Shown: positions 1 through 9,012 of the stretch, in pieces
Layout of the letters: each line of letters starts with the position of its first letter
Position numbering within the stretch: position 1 is the stretch's first letter
Source of the DNA: Anaerolineae bacterium
GTDB lineage: Bacteria > Chloroflexota > Anaerolineae > 4572-78 > J111
Direction of reading: 5' to 3'
Assembly: GCA_016926805.1 (NCBI GenBank)
Contig: JAFGNV010000123.1
Location: 1 to 44,541 of the forward strand
Length of the DNA: 44,541 nucleotides
Notes under the pieces: generated by a model
What the model was told of the DNA's origin: nothing
The model's database searches: none
What the model saw: only the letters and a program-made list of their open reading frames with translations
Program-made: the position numbers and the translations under genes

Positions 1-6
1 CGAACC

Positions 7-387
7 TTACTCCTCTTGCTCGGTGTGGCCGTTTAGACAACAATTTATCGACAATCTTTTGTCGATGTGAAAGCTATAAGAGCCTAAGGAGTTTATTTTT
101 TTCTCTGTAAACCGGGTATCAAAGGCAGCAACTTTAGCGCCTGCCAGGGCATTCCTGGGAATGTTTTTTAGAAAGCTGCTGGTGGCTGGAGTGGGCCTGG
201 TCTTTTGAGTTGGAGAGCCGACGACAAGCACATCCAATCCCACCAGTTGTTCCGGCTTTACCTCGCCGATCTGGTGTATCTGGACATCTTCCGGGGATTG
301 AAGCGCCTTGTTTAGCCCTGCGCCAATAGCCTGGGCTATTTGGGCGGTATTACCATAAGCTGAGTCGTAAATAACCATTACTTTCAT
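7..387 (-). pseudogene. Flavodoxin-like protein, frameshifted near the 3' end
   Basis: The first 100 or so residues look like a short-chain flavodoxin: the N-terminus MKVMVIYDSAYGNTAQIAQ carries the FMN phosphate loop, and VVGSPTQ and VAAFDTR are typical later motifs. The start at 387 is chosen because a strong ribosome site (AGGAGAGAGG) sits just upstream. After FDTRFTEKK the frame loses family character and stops at position 7. The change coincides with a run of seven A. Shifting frame there gives a flavodoxin-like tail (KLLRLL, one TAG stop, then SHRQKIVDKLLSKRP) that runs off the window edge. So the gene seems to carry a frameshift plus a nonsense codon. It would have been a soluble FMN electron carrier. 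A sequencing error in the A run is possible, but it would not explain the extra stop. Confidence 0.6.
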
Positions 388-462
388 TAGAACCTCTCTC
401 CTTGTTTGATTAACTACCATACTCTAAAAACCTAATGCCGGTAGCTCATATAAATCGGAATA

Positions 463-861
463 TCAGTGAAACCATTCTCGCTGCCGCCAGATAACGACAG
501 CCATATAGATTGAAAATATCAGGATGAGGGGGAACAGAATAGCATCGGTGACAGCGCCGAAGGGGGACGTAAAATCGAGGCCATGCTGGAGTACCACGCC
601 GATCCCGCCAATGACACCATAACCTCACATGCCGGCAAGCACCAGGCTACCAGGAACTGCCCAGTTTTTTCGATATAATAGTCCAAAGCCGGTGGCAAGC
701 GCAAGCAGAGCGGTGATAGATTCTGAGAGTACCGGAATGTCCCCTATGGGTATCCTTTGCCCCAGGAACATCACCCAGTACACAACCATTGCTAACCCTA
801 AAAGGAAGACAACCAGAGCGATTACGCTCAAGGATTTCGGTGACTTGGATATAGTTTGCAT
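463..861 (-). pseudogene. Small four-helix membrane protein interrupted by one TGA
   Basis: A 78-codon reading frame starts at 861 behind a good ribosome site (AGGAG, 5-base spacing) and stops at TGA 625-627. The same frame continues past that stop for about 54 codons to a second TGA at 463-465. The continuation is clearly protein-like and hydrophobic, ending LILIFSIYMAVVIWRQREW. Read through, this gives about 132 residues with four membrane segments, close in size to the intact neighbour at 920-1297. The simplest reading is a point nonsense mutation (CGA or GGA to TGA) in a small integral membrane protein of unknown function. A sequencing error or UGA recoding are alternatives; no selenocysteine hairpin was identified. 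The family is not recognised. Confidence 0.55.
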
Positions 862-919
862 CGTAACTCCTGATTCAACGTAAACTGGATCAACTTAAAT
901 TCAATAATTTGACATCGTA

Positions 920-1297
920 CTATTTGCGCCCTAGCAGAAGGTACAAAGTTACGGCGGAGGAAAGCACGGTCAGACATGGCGCTATCTGGTGGATTTTTAA
1001 GATGGCCACCGGCATCGGCTTGGTGGTACTCAATAACCCGCCGGTAATAATGGTGCCCAGAAAAAACAGGCCGGTAACCACGCCAGCGATTAGTTCAACC
1101 CCGTTTAGTTTAGCTACCTGATTTATCTGGTAAATGATTATGACCAAAAAGACGACCGCCGCCAGCGAGATTAATTTATGGGCAGTCAAAATGAGCACAT
1201 TGTACAGCTTACTGGAATGGCTCAACCAATAACCGAAAAGAAAAATAAAGAGGAAAAACAAGCCGATGACTACAATTCGTAATAGGGTAGCATTCAC
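920..1297 (-). CDS. Small four-helix membrane protein
   Basis: This 125-residue protein is almost entirely hydrophobic, with four predicted membrane segments at about residues 5-25, 35-57, 65-88 and 103-122. A GTG start at 1297 is supported by AGGAAG five bases upstream. Two histidines lie at helix ends, in LTAHKLISL (helix 2) and LKIHQIAPCL (helix 4), a pattern that could bind heme as in small b-type cytochromes; this is only a suggestion. It lies in the same orientation as the broken membrane gene at 463-861 and the broken flavodoxin. All three are divergent from the RiPP cluster and so probably not part of it. Confidence 0.6.
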   Translation of the reverse strand: MNATLLRIVVIGLFFLFIFLFGYWLSHSSKLYNVLILTAHKLISLAAVVFLVIIIYQINQVAKLNGVELIAGVVTGLFFLGTIITGGLLSTTKPMPVAILKIHQIAPCLTVLSSAVTLYLLLGRK

Positions 1298-1526
1298 TTC
1301 AACTTCCTGGAATATCGAATGGTTTATTGCGGCGTCTGTGAAAACGATTTTGGGGTCAACTATTTATACGAATTTACAGTTAAAAAGTTGCTGTATGATG
1401 CCAAACTGTACCCTGCGCCGCGGGAAGGGACAAGTAACCACACAATGAGTTTGTTCTTGGACAATATCAACGTGGAAGAATGGTAGTGTAAAATTGAGAG
1501 ATTGCCAGCAAAAATAATTTTCCCCC

Positions 1527-1556
1527 TTGACAATTAGAGTAAACCTGTGGCACAAT
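1527..1556 (+). promoter_or_regulatory. Candidate sigma70 promoter for the RiPP operon
   Basis: TTGACA at 1527-1532 is a perfect -35 box. The hexamer CACAAT at 1551-1556 follows after 18 bases and is a fair -10 match. It points toward the YcaO gene about 220 bases downstream, which would leave a long 5' leader containing the hairpin at 1649-1679. It is the best promoter-like pair I see in the gap, but this is a pattern match only. Confidence 0.3.
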
Positions 1557-1648
1557 TAATCTTGGTTATTTGAGTTCATATTCCTTAAATTCCTTAACCA
1601 CACTCTAACTAAAACTAAATCACCCCACATATTATATAAAATAAAACG

Positions 1649-1679
1649 CACCACGGCAGGAAAATTCCTGTCCGTGTGC
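1649..1679. promoter_or_regulatory. Inverted repeat in the leader of the RiPP operon
   Basis: The left arm GCACCACGGCAGGAA and right arm TTCCTGTCCGTGTGC pair almost fully, with one bulge on each side. No T run follows, so a simple terminator is unlikely. It lies between the candidate promoter and the first gene, and could be an operator or a 5' UTR structure. Confidence 0.35.
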
Positions 1680-1774
1680 CTGACCGTTCGAGTAAGTATC
1701 CCGTATAGTTACTTCTTTTTCCATCCAAATAAGTATTTATCAGACAATGCAATTGACCGGCAGTGTAGCCAATA

Positions 1775-3994
1775 ATGATGAAACGTCCGAGGTTTAAGCC
1801 TCATTTACATGCGGAAGTTTTAACACCAGAAACCGTGTTTTTGTTGAGCGAAGGCCAAAACTTTCTGCTCCATGGCCGGCTCTATGGTTTGCTGGCGCCC
1901 TGGCTCAATGGTCAGCACACCGCCGACCAAATCATTGACCGCTTGCAGGATCAGGCCTCTCCCGCCGAAATCGAGTATGCCCTGACTTTACTCTCAAATA
2001 AAGGTTACCTCACCGAAACAGACAACACTATCCCCGAGGAAGAGGCTGCCTTTTGGAGTTTGCTCGGTATAGAAACTTCTCGGGCTGCCCGCGGCTTGCG
2101 TGAGCGTCGATTAGCCCTCACTGCTTTTGGCGCCGTGCCTCTTCCTCAATTTACCGCTGTTCTTGAGTCGTTGCAGATTCATCTTGACGAGGACGGGGAA
2201 TTAGGCGTTGTTATAACCGACGACTACCTGCGGCCCGGCCTGGCCGCTTATAACCAGGCCGCCCTGCAAGCCAAACGCTCTTGGATGTTGGTTAAACCGG
2301 TGGGCGCAACGTTGTGGCTTGGTCCTATCTTTCAACCCGGCCAAACCGGCTGCTGGGCTTGCCTGACTCACCGCCTGGCCGGGCAGCGCGAAGTCGAAAC
2401 CTGTCTACGGCGGCAAAAGGATGACCTGGCTATCTTCCCCACCTCCCGCGCGGCCCTGCCGACAACCATGCAACTTGGCCTTAACCTGGCCGCTACCGAA
2501 ATTGCCAAATGGCTTGTCGAGGGAACGCACTCCCGGTTAGAAGGCCGGGTTATTACCCTGGATACCGTCACGCTGACCATGCAGCACCATTGTCTGACGC
2601 GCCGGCCCCAATGTCCCGCCTGCGGTGACCCTGACCGCTTTAAACAAGAACCCCAACCATTGACGCTGACCGGTCAAAAGAAAATATTTATCCTCGCTGG
2701 CGGCTATCGCACCTGCCAGCCGGAACAGACCCTCCAGACCTATGCCCGGCATATCAGCCCCATCACCGGGGTGGTGGGTGAATTGCGGCGGTTGAGCGAG
2801 GCAGACAACAACCTGGTACACGTTTACCTGGCTTCACACTATTTCCCCAGCACCAACCTGGACGAACTGCGCCTGTCTTTGCGTAACAAAAGCGCGGGCA
2901 AAGGCCGCACCGACAGCCAGGCCAAAGCCAGCGGCTTGGGCGAAGCCATCGAGCGCTACTCGGGCATTTACACCGGCGATGAATACTGCCTTACCGGCCG
3001 CTACACTAACCTGGCCGATACGGCCATCCATCCCCGCGATTTGCTGCATTTCAGTTTGGCCCAATATGAACAGCGCCAGGTGTGGAACAGTCGCCCTGAC
3101 ATTAATGAATGGGTGCCGCAGCCTTTTGACGAAACCAAACCTGTCGAGTGGACGCCTGCCTGGTCGCTGACCACGCAGACTTTTAAGCATGTTCCCCTGG
3201 CCTATTGTTATTATGGCTACCCCCTGCCGCCGGACCACCAATTCTGTTGGGCCGACTCCAACGGCAATGCTGCCGGTAATAATATCGAAGAGGCTATTCT
3301 ACAAGGCTTTTTGGAATTGGTTGAGCGCGATAGCGTGGCTGTGTGGTGGTACAACCGTATCAGCCGCCCCGCCATAGACCTGGACAGTTTTGACGAACCT
3401 TATCTGTTGGAACTGCGCGACCATTATCGCTCGCTCCAGCGCGACTTGTGGGTGCTGGACATCACCGCCGACCTGGAAATCCCAACCTTTGTGGCCGTTT
3501 CGGCCAAAAGCCAGGTTTTGACCTCCCCCGGTGTTTCCGAGGATGTTGTAGTAGGCTTTGGCGCTCACCTGGAGCCAAAACTGGCCGCCCTGCGAGCGGT
3601 GACAGAGTTAAACCAGTTATTGTGGCGAGCGCAACATCCCCCTCAAACTAAACAGAGCGAGAGAGCCTCCCTGGCCGGACAATCTCATCTGAAACCGGCT
3701 GCTAATATACCCGCCAGGCGTTACACGGATTTTCGCCTGTATAAGCACAACGACTTACGCGAGGATGTTGAATGGTGTGTCAACCAGGCCGCCCGGCTTG
3801 GTCTGGAAACCCTGGTCGTTGACCAAACCCGGCCTGATATCGGCTTAAATGTAGTTAAGGTGATTGTGCCCGGGCTGCGTTATCACCGTCCCCGGCTGGG
3901 GTCGGGTCGGTTATACGATGTGCCGGTTAAATTGGGTTGGCTGGATGCACCGCTAACAGAAGAACAGCTTAACCTATGCCCATTGCCGGTGTAA
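1775..3994 (+). CDS. TOMM cyclodehydratase: fused E1-like partner and YcaO
   Basis: This 739-residue protein would make azolines from Cys, Ser or Thr in a precursor peptide, with ATP activating the backbone amide. Residues about 10-85 form a winged-helix, leader-binding (RRE-like) region. Residues about 90-300 form the E1-like partner domain with two zinc CxxC pairs, C193/C196 and C280/C283. From about 330 to the end is the YcaO domain, with the nucleotide-site stretch GKGRTDSQAKASGLGEAIE (about 375-393) and a later EEAILQGFLELVERDS. The C-terminus is only LCPLPV, a weak version of the PxPxP tail usual in azoline-forming YcaO proteins. Two ATG codons in tandem (1775, 1778) could start it, and the ribosome site is poor. 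It is the first gene of the plus-strand cluster, next to a SagB-type oxidase, its usual partner. Confidence 0.9.
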   Translation: MMKRPRFKPHLHAEVLTPETVFLLSEGQNFLLHGRLYGLLAPWLNGQHTADQIIDRLQDQASPAEIEYALTLLSNKGYLTETDNTIPEEEAAFWSLLGIETSRAARGLRERRLALTAFGAVPLPQFTAVLESLQIHLDEDGELGVVITDDYLRPGLAAYNQAALQAKRSWMLVKPVGATLWLGPIFQPGQTGCWACLTHRLAGQREVETCLRRQKDDLAIFPTSRAALPTTMQLGLNLAATEIAKWLVEGTHSRLEGRVITLDTVTLTMQHHCLTRRPQCPACGDPDRFKQEPQPLTLTGQKKIFILAGGYRTCQPEQTLQTYARHISPITGVVGELRRLSEADNNLVHVYLASHYFPSTNLDELRLSLRNKSAGKGRTDSQAKASGLGEAIERYSGIYTGDEYCLTGRYTNLADTAIHPRDLLHFSLAQYEQRQVWNSRPDINEWVPQPFDETKPVEWTPAWSLTTQTFKHVPLAYCYYGYPLPPDHQFCWADSNGNAAGNNIEEAILQGFLELVERDSVAVWWYNRISRPAIDLDSFDEPYLLELRDHYRSLQRDLWVLDITADLEIPTFVAVSAKSQVLTSPGVSEDVVVGFGAHLEPKLAALRAVTELNQLLWRAQHPPQTKQSERASLAGQSHLKPAANIPARRYTDFRLYKHNDLREDVEWCVNQAARLGLETLVVDQTRPDIGLNVVKVIVPGLRYHRPRLGSGRLYDVPVKLGWLDAPLTEEQLNLCPLPV

Positions 3995-4062
3995 TCAAAA
4001 GTTTGCTGTGACCTAAATCTCGCTCCAAATAATGGTTAAACAGGAAAGGTCTGTAAACTCCT

Positions 4063-5346
4063 GTGGTTAAAGAAAAAAAACTCTTTCTAGTCTATCCCAC
4101 CTTCCCCTCCGGCCTTTTTGCCAGCGTCTCCCCTGGTTTATTGGCCGTGGCGGCCCATGCGGCCCAATATAATCCCGGCCTTATGATAAAAATTTGGGAC
4201 GAACGTCTGGATGGCGCATTTGAAGTGGATAAGGTTGAAGGGGCTTTGGTGGGAATATCGGCGATGACGGCTCAAGTCCCGCGAGCAAAGTGGATTGCCG
4301 CCAGGGCAAAAGAAGCCGGAGCGTTTGGCGTTGTTTTTGGCGGTATCCATCCAACAATTTGCCCGGAAGAGTTCAGGCTATACGGCGCTGTGCTGCGAGG
4401 AGAAATCGAAGGGGGCAGTTTGGTCCAGGTTTTAGCCGATTATGAGCATGGACGCCCCCTGGCACTGGAATATTATACGCCGGTGGGGCCGCTGGAGAGT
4501 TTGCCGTTGGCTCCCCCAGAATGTTATGACTATGCCGCCAGAGTTATGGACAACATGATTTCAGATGCGCGGGGTTGTCCTTTGGGTTGTAGCTATTGTT
4601 CAATTCACATTGTATCTGGCACAAAAATCAGGCATAGACCTGTGCCAGAAATTATGCTGGAACTAAAAACCAGAAAGTTACTCGAAGGAAATCCCAACAT
4701 ACAGGTCACCTTTACCAATGACAATTTTGGCGCCAGCCCTCAAGATAGAACATTACTCCAAAGTGTTAAGGCCGAATTAAAAGGGCGGGCTTTCAGATGG
4801 TTTGTTCAGATTGGGCTAAGGTCCCTGACTAACCATAATTTTTTGGAATTGGCCAACTCTGTAGGCCAATCTAAATTAGCCGTAGGAGTTGAATCCCCTT
4901 TTAGAGACGGGCTTAGCCTTGAAAAGAAGGGTATCAAAGGGATTGATCCGGCGCGTGTGTTTGAAAAAATCCAAAAATATCCCAATATTCGCACGCGTTT
5001 GTTGTTAATGCTTGGTTTTGATTTTGAACCATCCGATGCGTTTGAACAAATGTTGGCCTTTATAAAACAAATCCAACCCGATGGGGTATACATTTCTATT
5101 CTAACTCCCTTTCCCGGCACAAAAATTGGAGCCAAACTTGAAGCCGAAGAACGCATATTTCACAAAAACTGGGCCCATTATGATACCAGACACCTGGTGT
5201 TTGAACGCCGGTACACCAAAAATGATAACTCCCTGGGCGTGATGAGCCATGATGAATTTATGACCGGATTTAATTGGCTGGTCAACGAAGCGGAGTTGGA
5301 GATTAAAAAATGGAGTAGATTCCAGGCTGAGACGCAGGTGTTATGA
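4063..5346 (+). CDS. B12-domain radical SAM protein
   Basis: This 427-residue enzyme has an N-terminal Rossmann-like cobalamin-binding region (about 1-140, with GISAMTAQ and VVFGGIHPT) and a radical SAM core. The canonical CxxxCxxC cluster motif is RGCPLGCSYC, with cysteines at 172, 176 and 179. The usual DxHxxG cobalamin-ligand motif is not seen, which is common in this class. It belongs to the BchE/HpnP-like superfamily and not to the three CWWGQK-type enzymes further on, so it probably catalyses a different step. It starts with GTG, and its stop overlaps the next start (ATGA), suggesting translational coupling to the SagB-type gene. The substrate is inferred to be the cluster peptide; the reaction (methylation, epimerisation or other) is unknown. 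Confidence 0.8.
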   Translation: MVKEKKLFLVYPTFPSGLFASVSPGLLAVAAHAAQYNPGLMIKIWDERLDGAFEVDKVEGALVGISAMTAQVPRAKWIAARAKEAGAFGVVFGGIHPTICPEEFRLYGAVLRGEIEGGSLVQVLADYEHGRPLALEYYTPVGPLESLPLAPPECYDYAARVMDNMISDARGCPLGCSYCSIHIVSGTKIRHRPVPEIMLELKTRKLLEGNPNIQVTFTNDNFGASPQDRTLLQSVKAELKGRAFRWFVQIGLRSLTNHNFLELANSVGQSKLAVGVESPFRDGLSLEKKGIKGIDPARVFEKIQKYPNIRTRLLLMLGFDFEPSDAFEQMLAFIKQIQPDGVYISILTPFPGTKIGAKLEAEERIFHKNWAHYDTRHLVFERRYTKNDNSLGVMSHDEFMTGFNWLVNEAELEIKKWSRFQAETQVL

Positions 5347-6809
5347 ACTCCGGGTCGGATTTTAAACTTTCGCTCAAAAAAGATGTCGCCTTAATCGAAC
5401 CATCAGGCGGCGGTGTTATGATTCTCCAAACGGCTACTCACCGCGTTACCCTTAAACCGGTGACAGCCAGTTTGCGCGTAATCCTGACTACCCTGGCGAC
5501 CGAGGCGACGACGACCGAGCAGCTTGAACAACTGGCGCAGGCAGCAGATGGTCAACCGGGCCGGGCCGGGTTACATAAGCTCCTGCCCCAACTCTTTACC
5601 CGGGGACTGCTATGCCGTTCGGTCTGGTTGGATGACCAACCGCTGGCCACCGCCGCGCCGCTCACTGCCCCCAACGGCTTTCAGACCGGCGAGGTCGCGC
5701 CTGACCGGCTATATATTCTATCACGTTTTGTCTATGGGCATACCGTAACCGGGCAGTTGGCGCTCGAGTCGCCCCGGTCGCAAACCCAGGTCATCCTGCA
5801 TCATCCTCTGGCTGCGGCCATGGTCGCCATCCTGGCTCAACCGCAGCGTAGCGATGAACTCGTTGTCAAAATGCCAAACCTGCCGGTAAACGTGATTAAG
5901 CTGTTGCTCAACTTATTGCTTAACGTCAACATGTTAACCGAATTTCAGGAAAATGGCGTCACCCGGGAAGACGAAAATCTGGCCCTGGCCCAGTGGGAAT
6001 TTCACGATTTATTGTTTCACAGCCGCAGCCGCCGTGGGCGACATGCCCATCCTGGCGGCAACACCATGCGCTTTAAGGGCCAGATTGAACCGCTACCGGT
6101 GTTAAAGCCGGATATGTCGGCCCAGGTTATCCCGCTTTACCAGCCCAATTTGGACTCCATCATCGCCGCCGACGCGCCGTTTACGCAGGTATTAGAGGCG
6201 CGTCGCTCTATCCGCGCTTATGGCGACCCGCCTCTCACCGTTGAGCAACTGGGTGAATTCCTCTACCGCTCGGCTCGGGTCAGAAGCATCGTGCAAACTG
6301 AACTGGGCGCGTTGAGCAGCCGGCCTTACCCCAGCGGTGGGGCGATGTACGAACTGGAACTTTACCTGGCCGTGGACAGGTGTGTCGGCCTGGACAGGGG
6401 CCTGTATCACTACCAGCCCCAGGCCCATCAATTGCACAAGCTGGCGGCCAAAGAAAACGATGTCGAAACCCTGCTTCAAGATGCGGCCCGCTCGATGATC
6501 CAGCCGGTCCGGCCCCAGGTGTTGGTGATCATGGCTGCCCGTTTCCAACGAGTCGCCTGGAAATACGAGACCCTGGCTTATGCCATGATTTTGAAGAATG
6601 TGGGGGTGTTGCAGCAAACCATGAACCTGATGGCCACGGCTATGGGCCTGGCTGCTTGCGCCCTGGGCAATGGCGATTCAGACCTGTTTGCCCGCGCTGC
6701 CGGAACCGACTATTACGCCGAAACGTCGGTGGGTGAGCTGGCCCTGGGCAGCGTGCCCGACTCTGTGCCCGATTGGGCCGCGATGGACGTAGATAAATCG
6801 GAAAGTTAA
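5343..6809 (+). CDS. SagB-type dehydrogenase with N-terminal leader-binding-like domains
   Basis: The C-terminal half (about residues 280-488) is an FMN nitroreductase-fold domain of the SagB type. It starts at VLEARRSIRAYGDPPLT and contains the family stretch RPYPSGGAMYELELYL. Such enzymes oxidise azolines to azoles after a YcaO cyclodehydratase. The N-terminal 270 residues hold two winged-helix-like units (about 5-95 and 118-200) that resemble RRE/PqqD-type leader-binding folds. At 488 residues it is long for the family because of this part. The ATG overlaps the preceding radical SAM stop. With the YcaO gene it forms a complete azole-making pair. Confidence 0.85.
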   Translation: MNSGSDFKLSLKKDVALIEPSGGGVMILQTATHRVTLKPVTASLRVILTTLATEATTTEQLEQLAQAADGQPGRAGLHKLLPQLFTRGLLCRSVWLDDQPLATAAPLTAPNGFQTGEVAPDRLYILSRFVYGHTVTGQLALESPRSQTQVILHHPLAAAMVAILAQPQRSDELVVKMPNLPVNVIKLLLNLLLNVNMLTEFQENGVTREDENLALAQWEFHDLLFHSRSRRGRHAHPGGNTMRFKGQIEPLPVLKPDMSAQVIPLYQPNLDSIIAADAPFTQVLEARRSIRAYGDPPLTVEQLGEFLYRSARVRSIVQTELGALSSRPYPSGGAMYELELYLAVDRCVGLDRGLYHYQPQAHQLHKLAAKENDVETLLQDAARSMIQPVRPQVLVIMAARFQRVAWKYETLAYAMILKNVGVLQQTMNLMATAMGLAACALGNGDSDLFARAAGTDYYAETSVGELALGSVPDSVPDWAAMDVDKSES

Positions 6810-6843
6810 AATAACCGTTTTTTAACAGGACAGCATAAAGACC

Positions 6844-8832
6844 ATGACGGTATCATCTAGCGATGTTGTTTTAATTACCATGCCCTTTGGACAGTTGACC
6901 GGGCCTTCCATCGGTTTGAGTCTGCTCAAGGCCGGATTGAAGCCGCTGGGTATATCCAGCCAAATCCTCTATTTTACGCTGCGTTTTGCCGAGCAGATTG
7001 GTGCCTCACGCTACAGCCATATTGCCGAAGGACTGCCGCCCGGTTATGAATTGGTGGGCGAGTGGCTGTTTAGCGCGGCTTTATTTGGCGCAGACAGGGT
7101 AGATACTGCCGGCTACATCGATCAGGTGCTGCGCGGCAAGTCGCCGCTGCTGGCGCCTTTAATCGCCCAGCGGCCAGAAAAAATCCCTGATGAGGCGGTG
7201 CAAAAACTGCTCGAAATACGCGGTCAGACGGAAAGTTTTTTGGACGAATGTTTGGCCGAAACCTTGCGTCGCCAGCCCAAAATTATCGGTTTTACCTCTG
7301 TTTTTCAACAACAGGTAGCCTCCCTGGCCCTGGCCAAGCGGCTGAAACAACAGTCGCCCGACACTTTTATTGTCTTTGGCGGGGCCAATTGCGAAGGGGT
7401 AATGGGCGCGGAGATTGTCAAACAGTTTCCCTATGTGGATGCGGCAGTGTCGGGTGAAGGTGATTTGGTTTTTCCCCAACTGGTCAGCCGCGTCCTGCAA
7501 AAACAATCCATCTTTGACCTACCCGGTGTCTATACACGCCAGGGCGACACCCTCAACATCAATGGCCGCTATCCTAACGCGCCCACGGTGCAGGATTTGG
7601 ACACGCTACCTATCCCCGATTACGCCGATTTTTTTGAGCAGTGGCAAGCAACGCACCTGGACGCCGACCTGTCTCCCTTTATCCCCTTTGAAACTGCGCG
7701 CGGCTGCTGGTGGGGACAAAAGCAGCGCTGCACCTTCTGCGGCCTCAACGGCAAGGCGCTGGGGTATCGCAGCAAATCGGCCCAGCGCGCCCTGGACGAA
7801 CTGGTAAAACTGACCAGCCAATACCCCGTTGCCTGGTCGGTACAAATGGTGGACAACATCCTGAACATGAAATATTTTCAAGACTTCATCCCCAACCTGG
7901 CCGCCCGCGAGTTAAATCTCAAAATATTCTACGAGGTTAAATCCAATCTTAAAAAAGAACACCTGCGCTTGCTGCGCCGGGCTGGAATTATCTGGATTCA
8001 GCCGGGCATCGAAAGCCTGAGCACGCCCGTGCTCAAGTTGATGCGCAAGGGCGTGCAAGCGTTACAAAATATTCAACTTTTAAAATGGTGCCGAGAACTT
8101 GGCCTCACGCCTATCTGGAACATTCTCTGGGGTTTTCCAGGCGAACCACCCGCAGAGTACAGCCGCATGGCCCAGTTTGTGCCGCTGCTAACCCATTTGA
8201 TGCCGCCCGGTTTTGTTTCGGTTCGCCTCGACCGCTTTAGCCCTTATTTTGAGTCGCCCGAAGCGTTTGGCCTGACCCATCTTGCGCCCAGCCCGGCCTA
8301 TGCTTACATTTACCCCCTTGATGCCCGGGCCGTCACGAACCTGGCCTACTTTTTCGTCTATCAATATCGCCGGCCGCAGGCGGTCAATGAGTATGTGGAG
8401 CCGTTGGTGGAGCAGTTAATTACCTGGAAAAAAATCTATCCCCATAGCGACCTGCTCCTGCTCGACCGGCCACCTTACCTGCTCATTTTTGATTTACGCC
8501 CCATTGCCCGCAAACAACTGGTCGTTTTGACCGGCCTGGCCCGGCTGCTCTACCTGGCGTGCGATGGCGTCCAGACCCTGGGCCGGTTGCAGCGGTTGGC
8601 GCGGCAGCAAACCGGCCTGAGCGCTACTACATCCAGCGCGGTGGAAACAACGCTCAACTCCCTGGTTGAGCAGGGACTTATGCTAACCGAGGGTCAGTCT
8701 TATCTGAGTTTAGCCATTCCCATCGGCGAGTACCAACCTGGCCCGGCTAACCAGCAGAATTACCAGCATCTGCTCCACAAATTTGAGCAGAGAGTGGGCT
8801 GGTTTATGCCTCAGGTAACGCGGTCAACTTGA
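6844..8832 (+). CDS. RiPP radical SAM C-methyltransferase-type protein, copy 1
   Basis: This 662-residue protein matches the ribosomal peptide maturation radical SAM family (TIGR03975-like; PoyB/PoyC-related). Its N-terminal 250 residues include a B12-binding-type domain with FGGANCEGVMGAEI. The cluster motif is the unusual Cx7CxxC in RGCWWGQKQRCTFCGLNG, with cysteines at 288, 296 and 299. Related enzymes add methyl groups to unactivated carbons of Val, Ile and other residues using methylcobalamin. The last 120 residues (LVVLTGLARLLYL to EQGLMLTEGQSYLSL) resemble a winged-helix leader-binding unit and differ from copies 2 and 3. It sits directly before the precursor gene. Confidence 0.88.
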   Translation: MTVSSSDVVLITMPFGQLTGPSIGLSLLKAGLKPLGISSQILYFTLRFAEQIGASRYSHIAEGLPPGYELVGEWLFSAALFGADRVDTAGYIDQVLRGKSPLLAPLIAQRPEKIPDEAVQKLLEIRGQTESFLDECLAETLRRQPKIIGFTSVFQQQVASLALAKRLKQQSPDTFIVFGGANCEGVMGAEIVKQFPYVDAAVSGEGDLVFPQLVSRVLQKQSIFDLPGVYTRQGDTLNINGRYPNAPTVQDLDTLPIPDYADFFEQWQATHLDADLSPFIPFETARGCWWGQKQRCTFCGLNGKALGYRSKSAQRALDELVKLTSQYPVAWSVQMVDNILNMKYFQDFIPNLAARELNLKIFYEVKSNLKKEHLRLLRRAGIIWIQPGIESLSTPVLKLMRKGVQALQNIQLLKWCRELGLTPIWNILWGFPGEPPAEYSRMAQFVPLLTHLMPPGFVSVRLDRFSPYFESPEAFGLTHLAPSPAYAYIYPLDARAVTNLAYFFVYQYRRPQAVNEYVEPLVEQLITWKKIYPHSDLLLLDRPPYLLIFDLRPIARKQLVVLTGLARLLYLACDGVQTLGRLQRLARQQTGLSATTSSAVETTLNSLVEQGLMLTEGQSYLSLAIPIGEYQPGPANQQNYQHLLHKFEQRVGWFMPQVTRST

Positions 8833-8868
8833 GTTTGGTAACGAGAAAAAACCCTAACCCGATATAAA

Positions 8869-8883
8869 CGGCCCGCGCGGCCG
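8869..8883 (+). other. GC-rich hairpin after the first enzyme block
   Basis: CGGCC, loop CGCGC, GGCCG forms a short, strong stem 37 bases after the radical SAM stop and about 130 bases before the precursor gene. No T run follows. It could pause or attenuate transcription between the enzyme genes and the precursor gene. Confidence 0.3.
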
Positions 8884-8911
8884 TGATGATAATTAAACAG
8901 AATATCTCTGA

Positions 8912-8935
8912 CGGCAGTGGTACCCATCAATCTTA
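8912..8935 (+). repeat. Left arm of the 24-bp inverted repeat flanking the precursor gene
   Basis: The 18-base core TGGTACCCATCAATCTTA (8918-8935) is the exact reverse complement of 9464-9481. Extended outward, the match is 23 of 24 bases. The arm ends 77 bases before the precursor ATG. See 9464-9487. Confidence 0.85.
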
Positions 8936-9000
8936 TTTTTTAATGTAGTAAGCAGGGCTATCTGGCCTTGCCGGTGAGCAAAATTAAAACCATCAAAGCA

Positions 9001-9006
9001 AAGGAG
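9001..9006 (+). promoter_or_regulatory. Ribosome binding site fixing the precursor start
   Basis: AAGGAG lies six bases before ATG 9013. It favours that start over the TTG at 8968, which would add 15 residues unlike any NHLP leader. Confidence 0.75.
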
Positions 9007-9012
9007 TCCAAA

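Larger units (their letters stand above)
1298..1774. other. 477-base intergenic region before the RiPP cluster
   Basis: This gap separates the divergent left-edge genes from the first cluster gene. Short open frames on both strands look random. It holds a sigma70-like promoter candidate (1527-1556) and an inverted repeat (1649-1679), listed separately. It is visibly AT-rich compared with the genes after 1775, as expected for a regulatory region. Confidence 0.5.

Noticed and set aside
1266..1448. 60-residue open frame in the leader gap
   Set aside because: It overlaps the membrane gene start antisense and has random composition.
4063..5346. PoyD-like peptide epimerase
   Set aside because: It has an N-terminal cobalamin-type domain and lacks the layout of proteusin epimerases, so epimerisation is not claimed.
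8968..9012. Longer precursor with a TTG start
   Set aside because: The AAGGAG site and NHLP leader pattern both point to ATG 9013.
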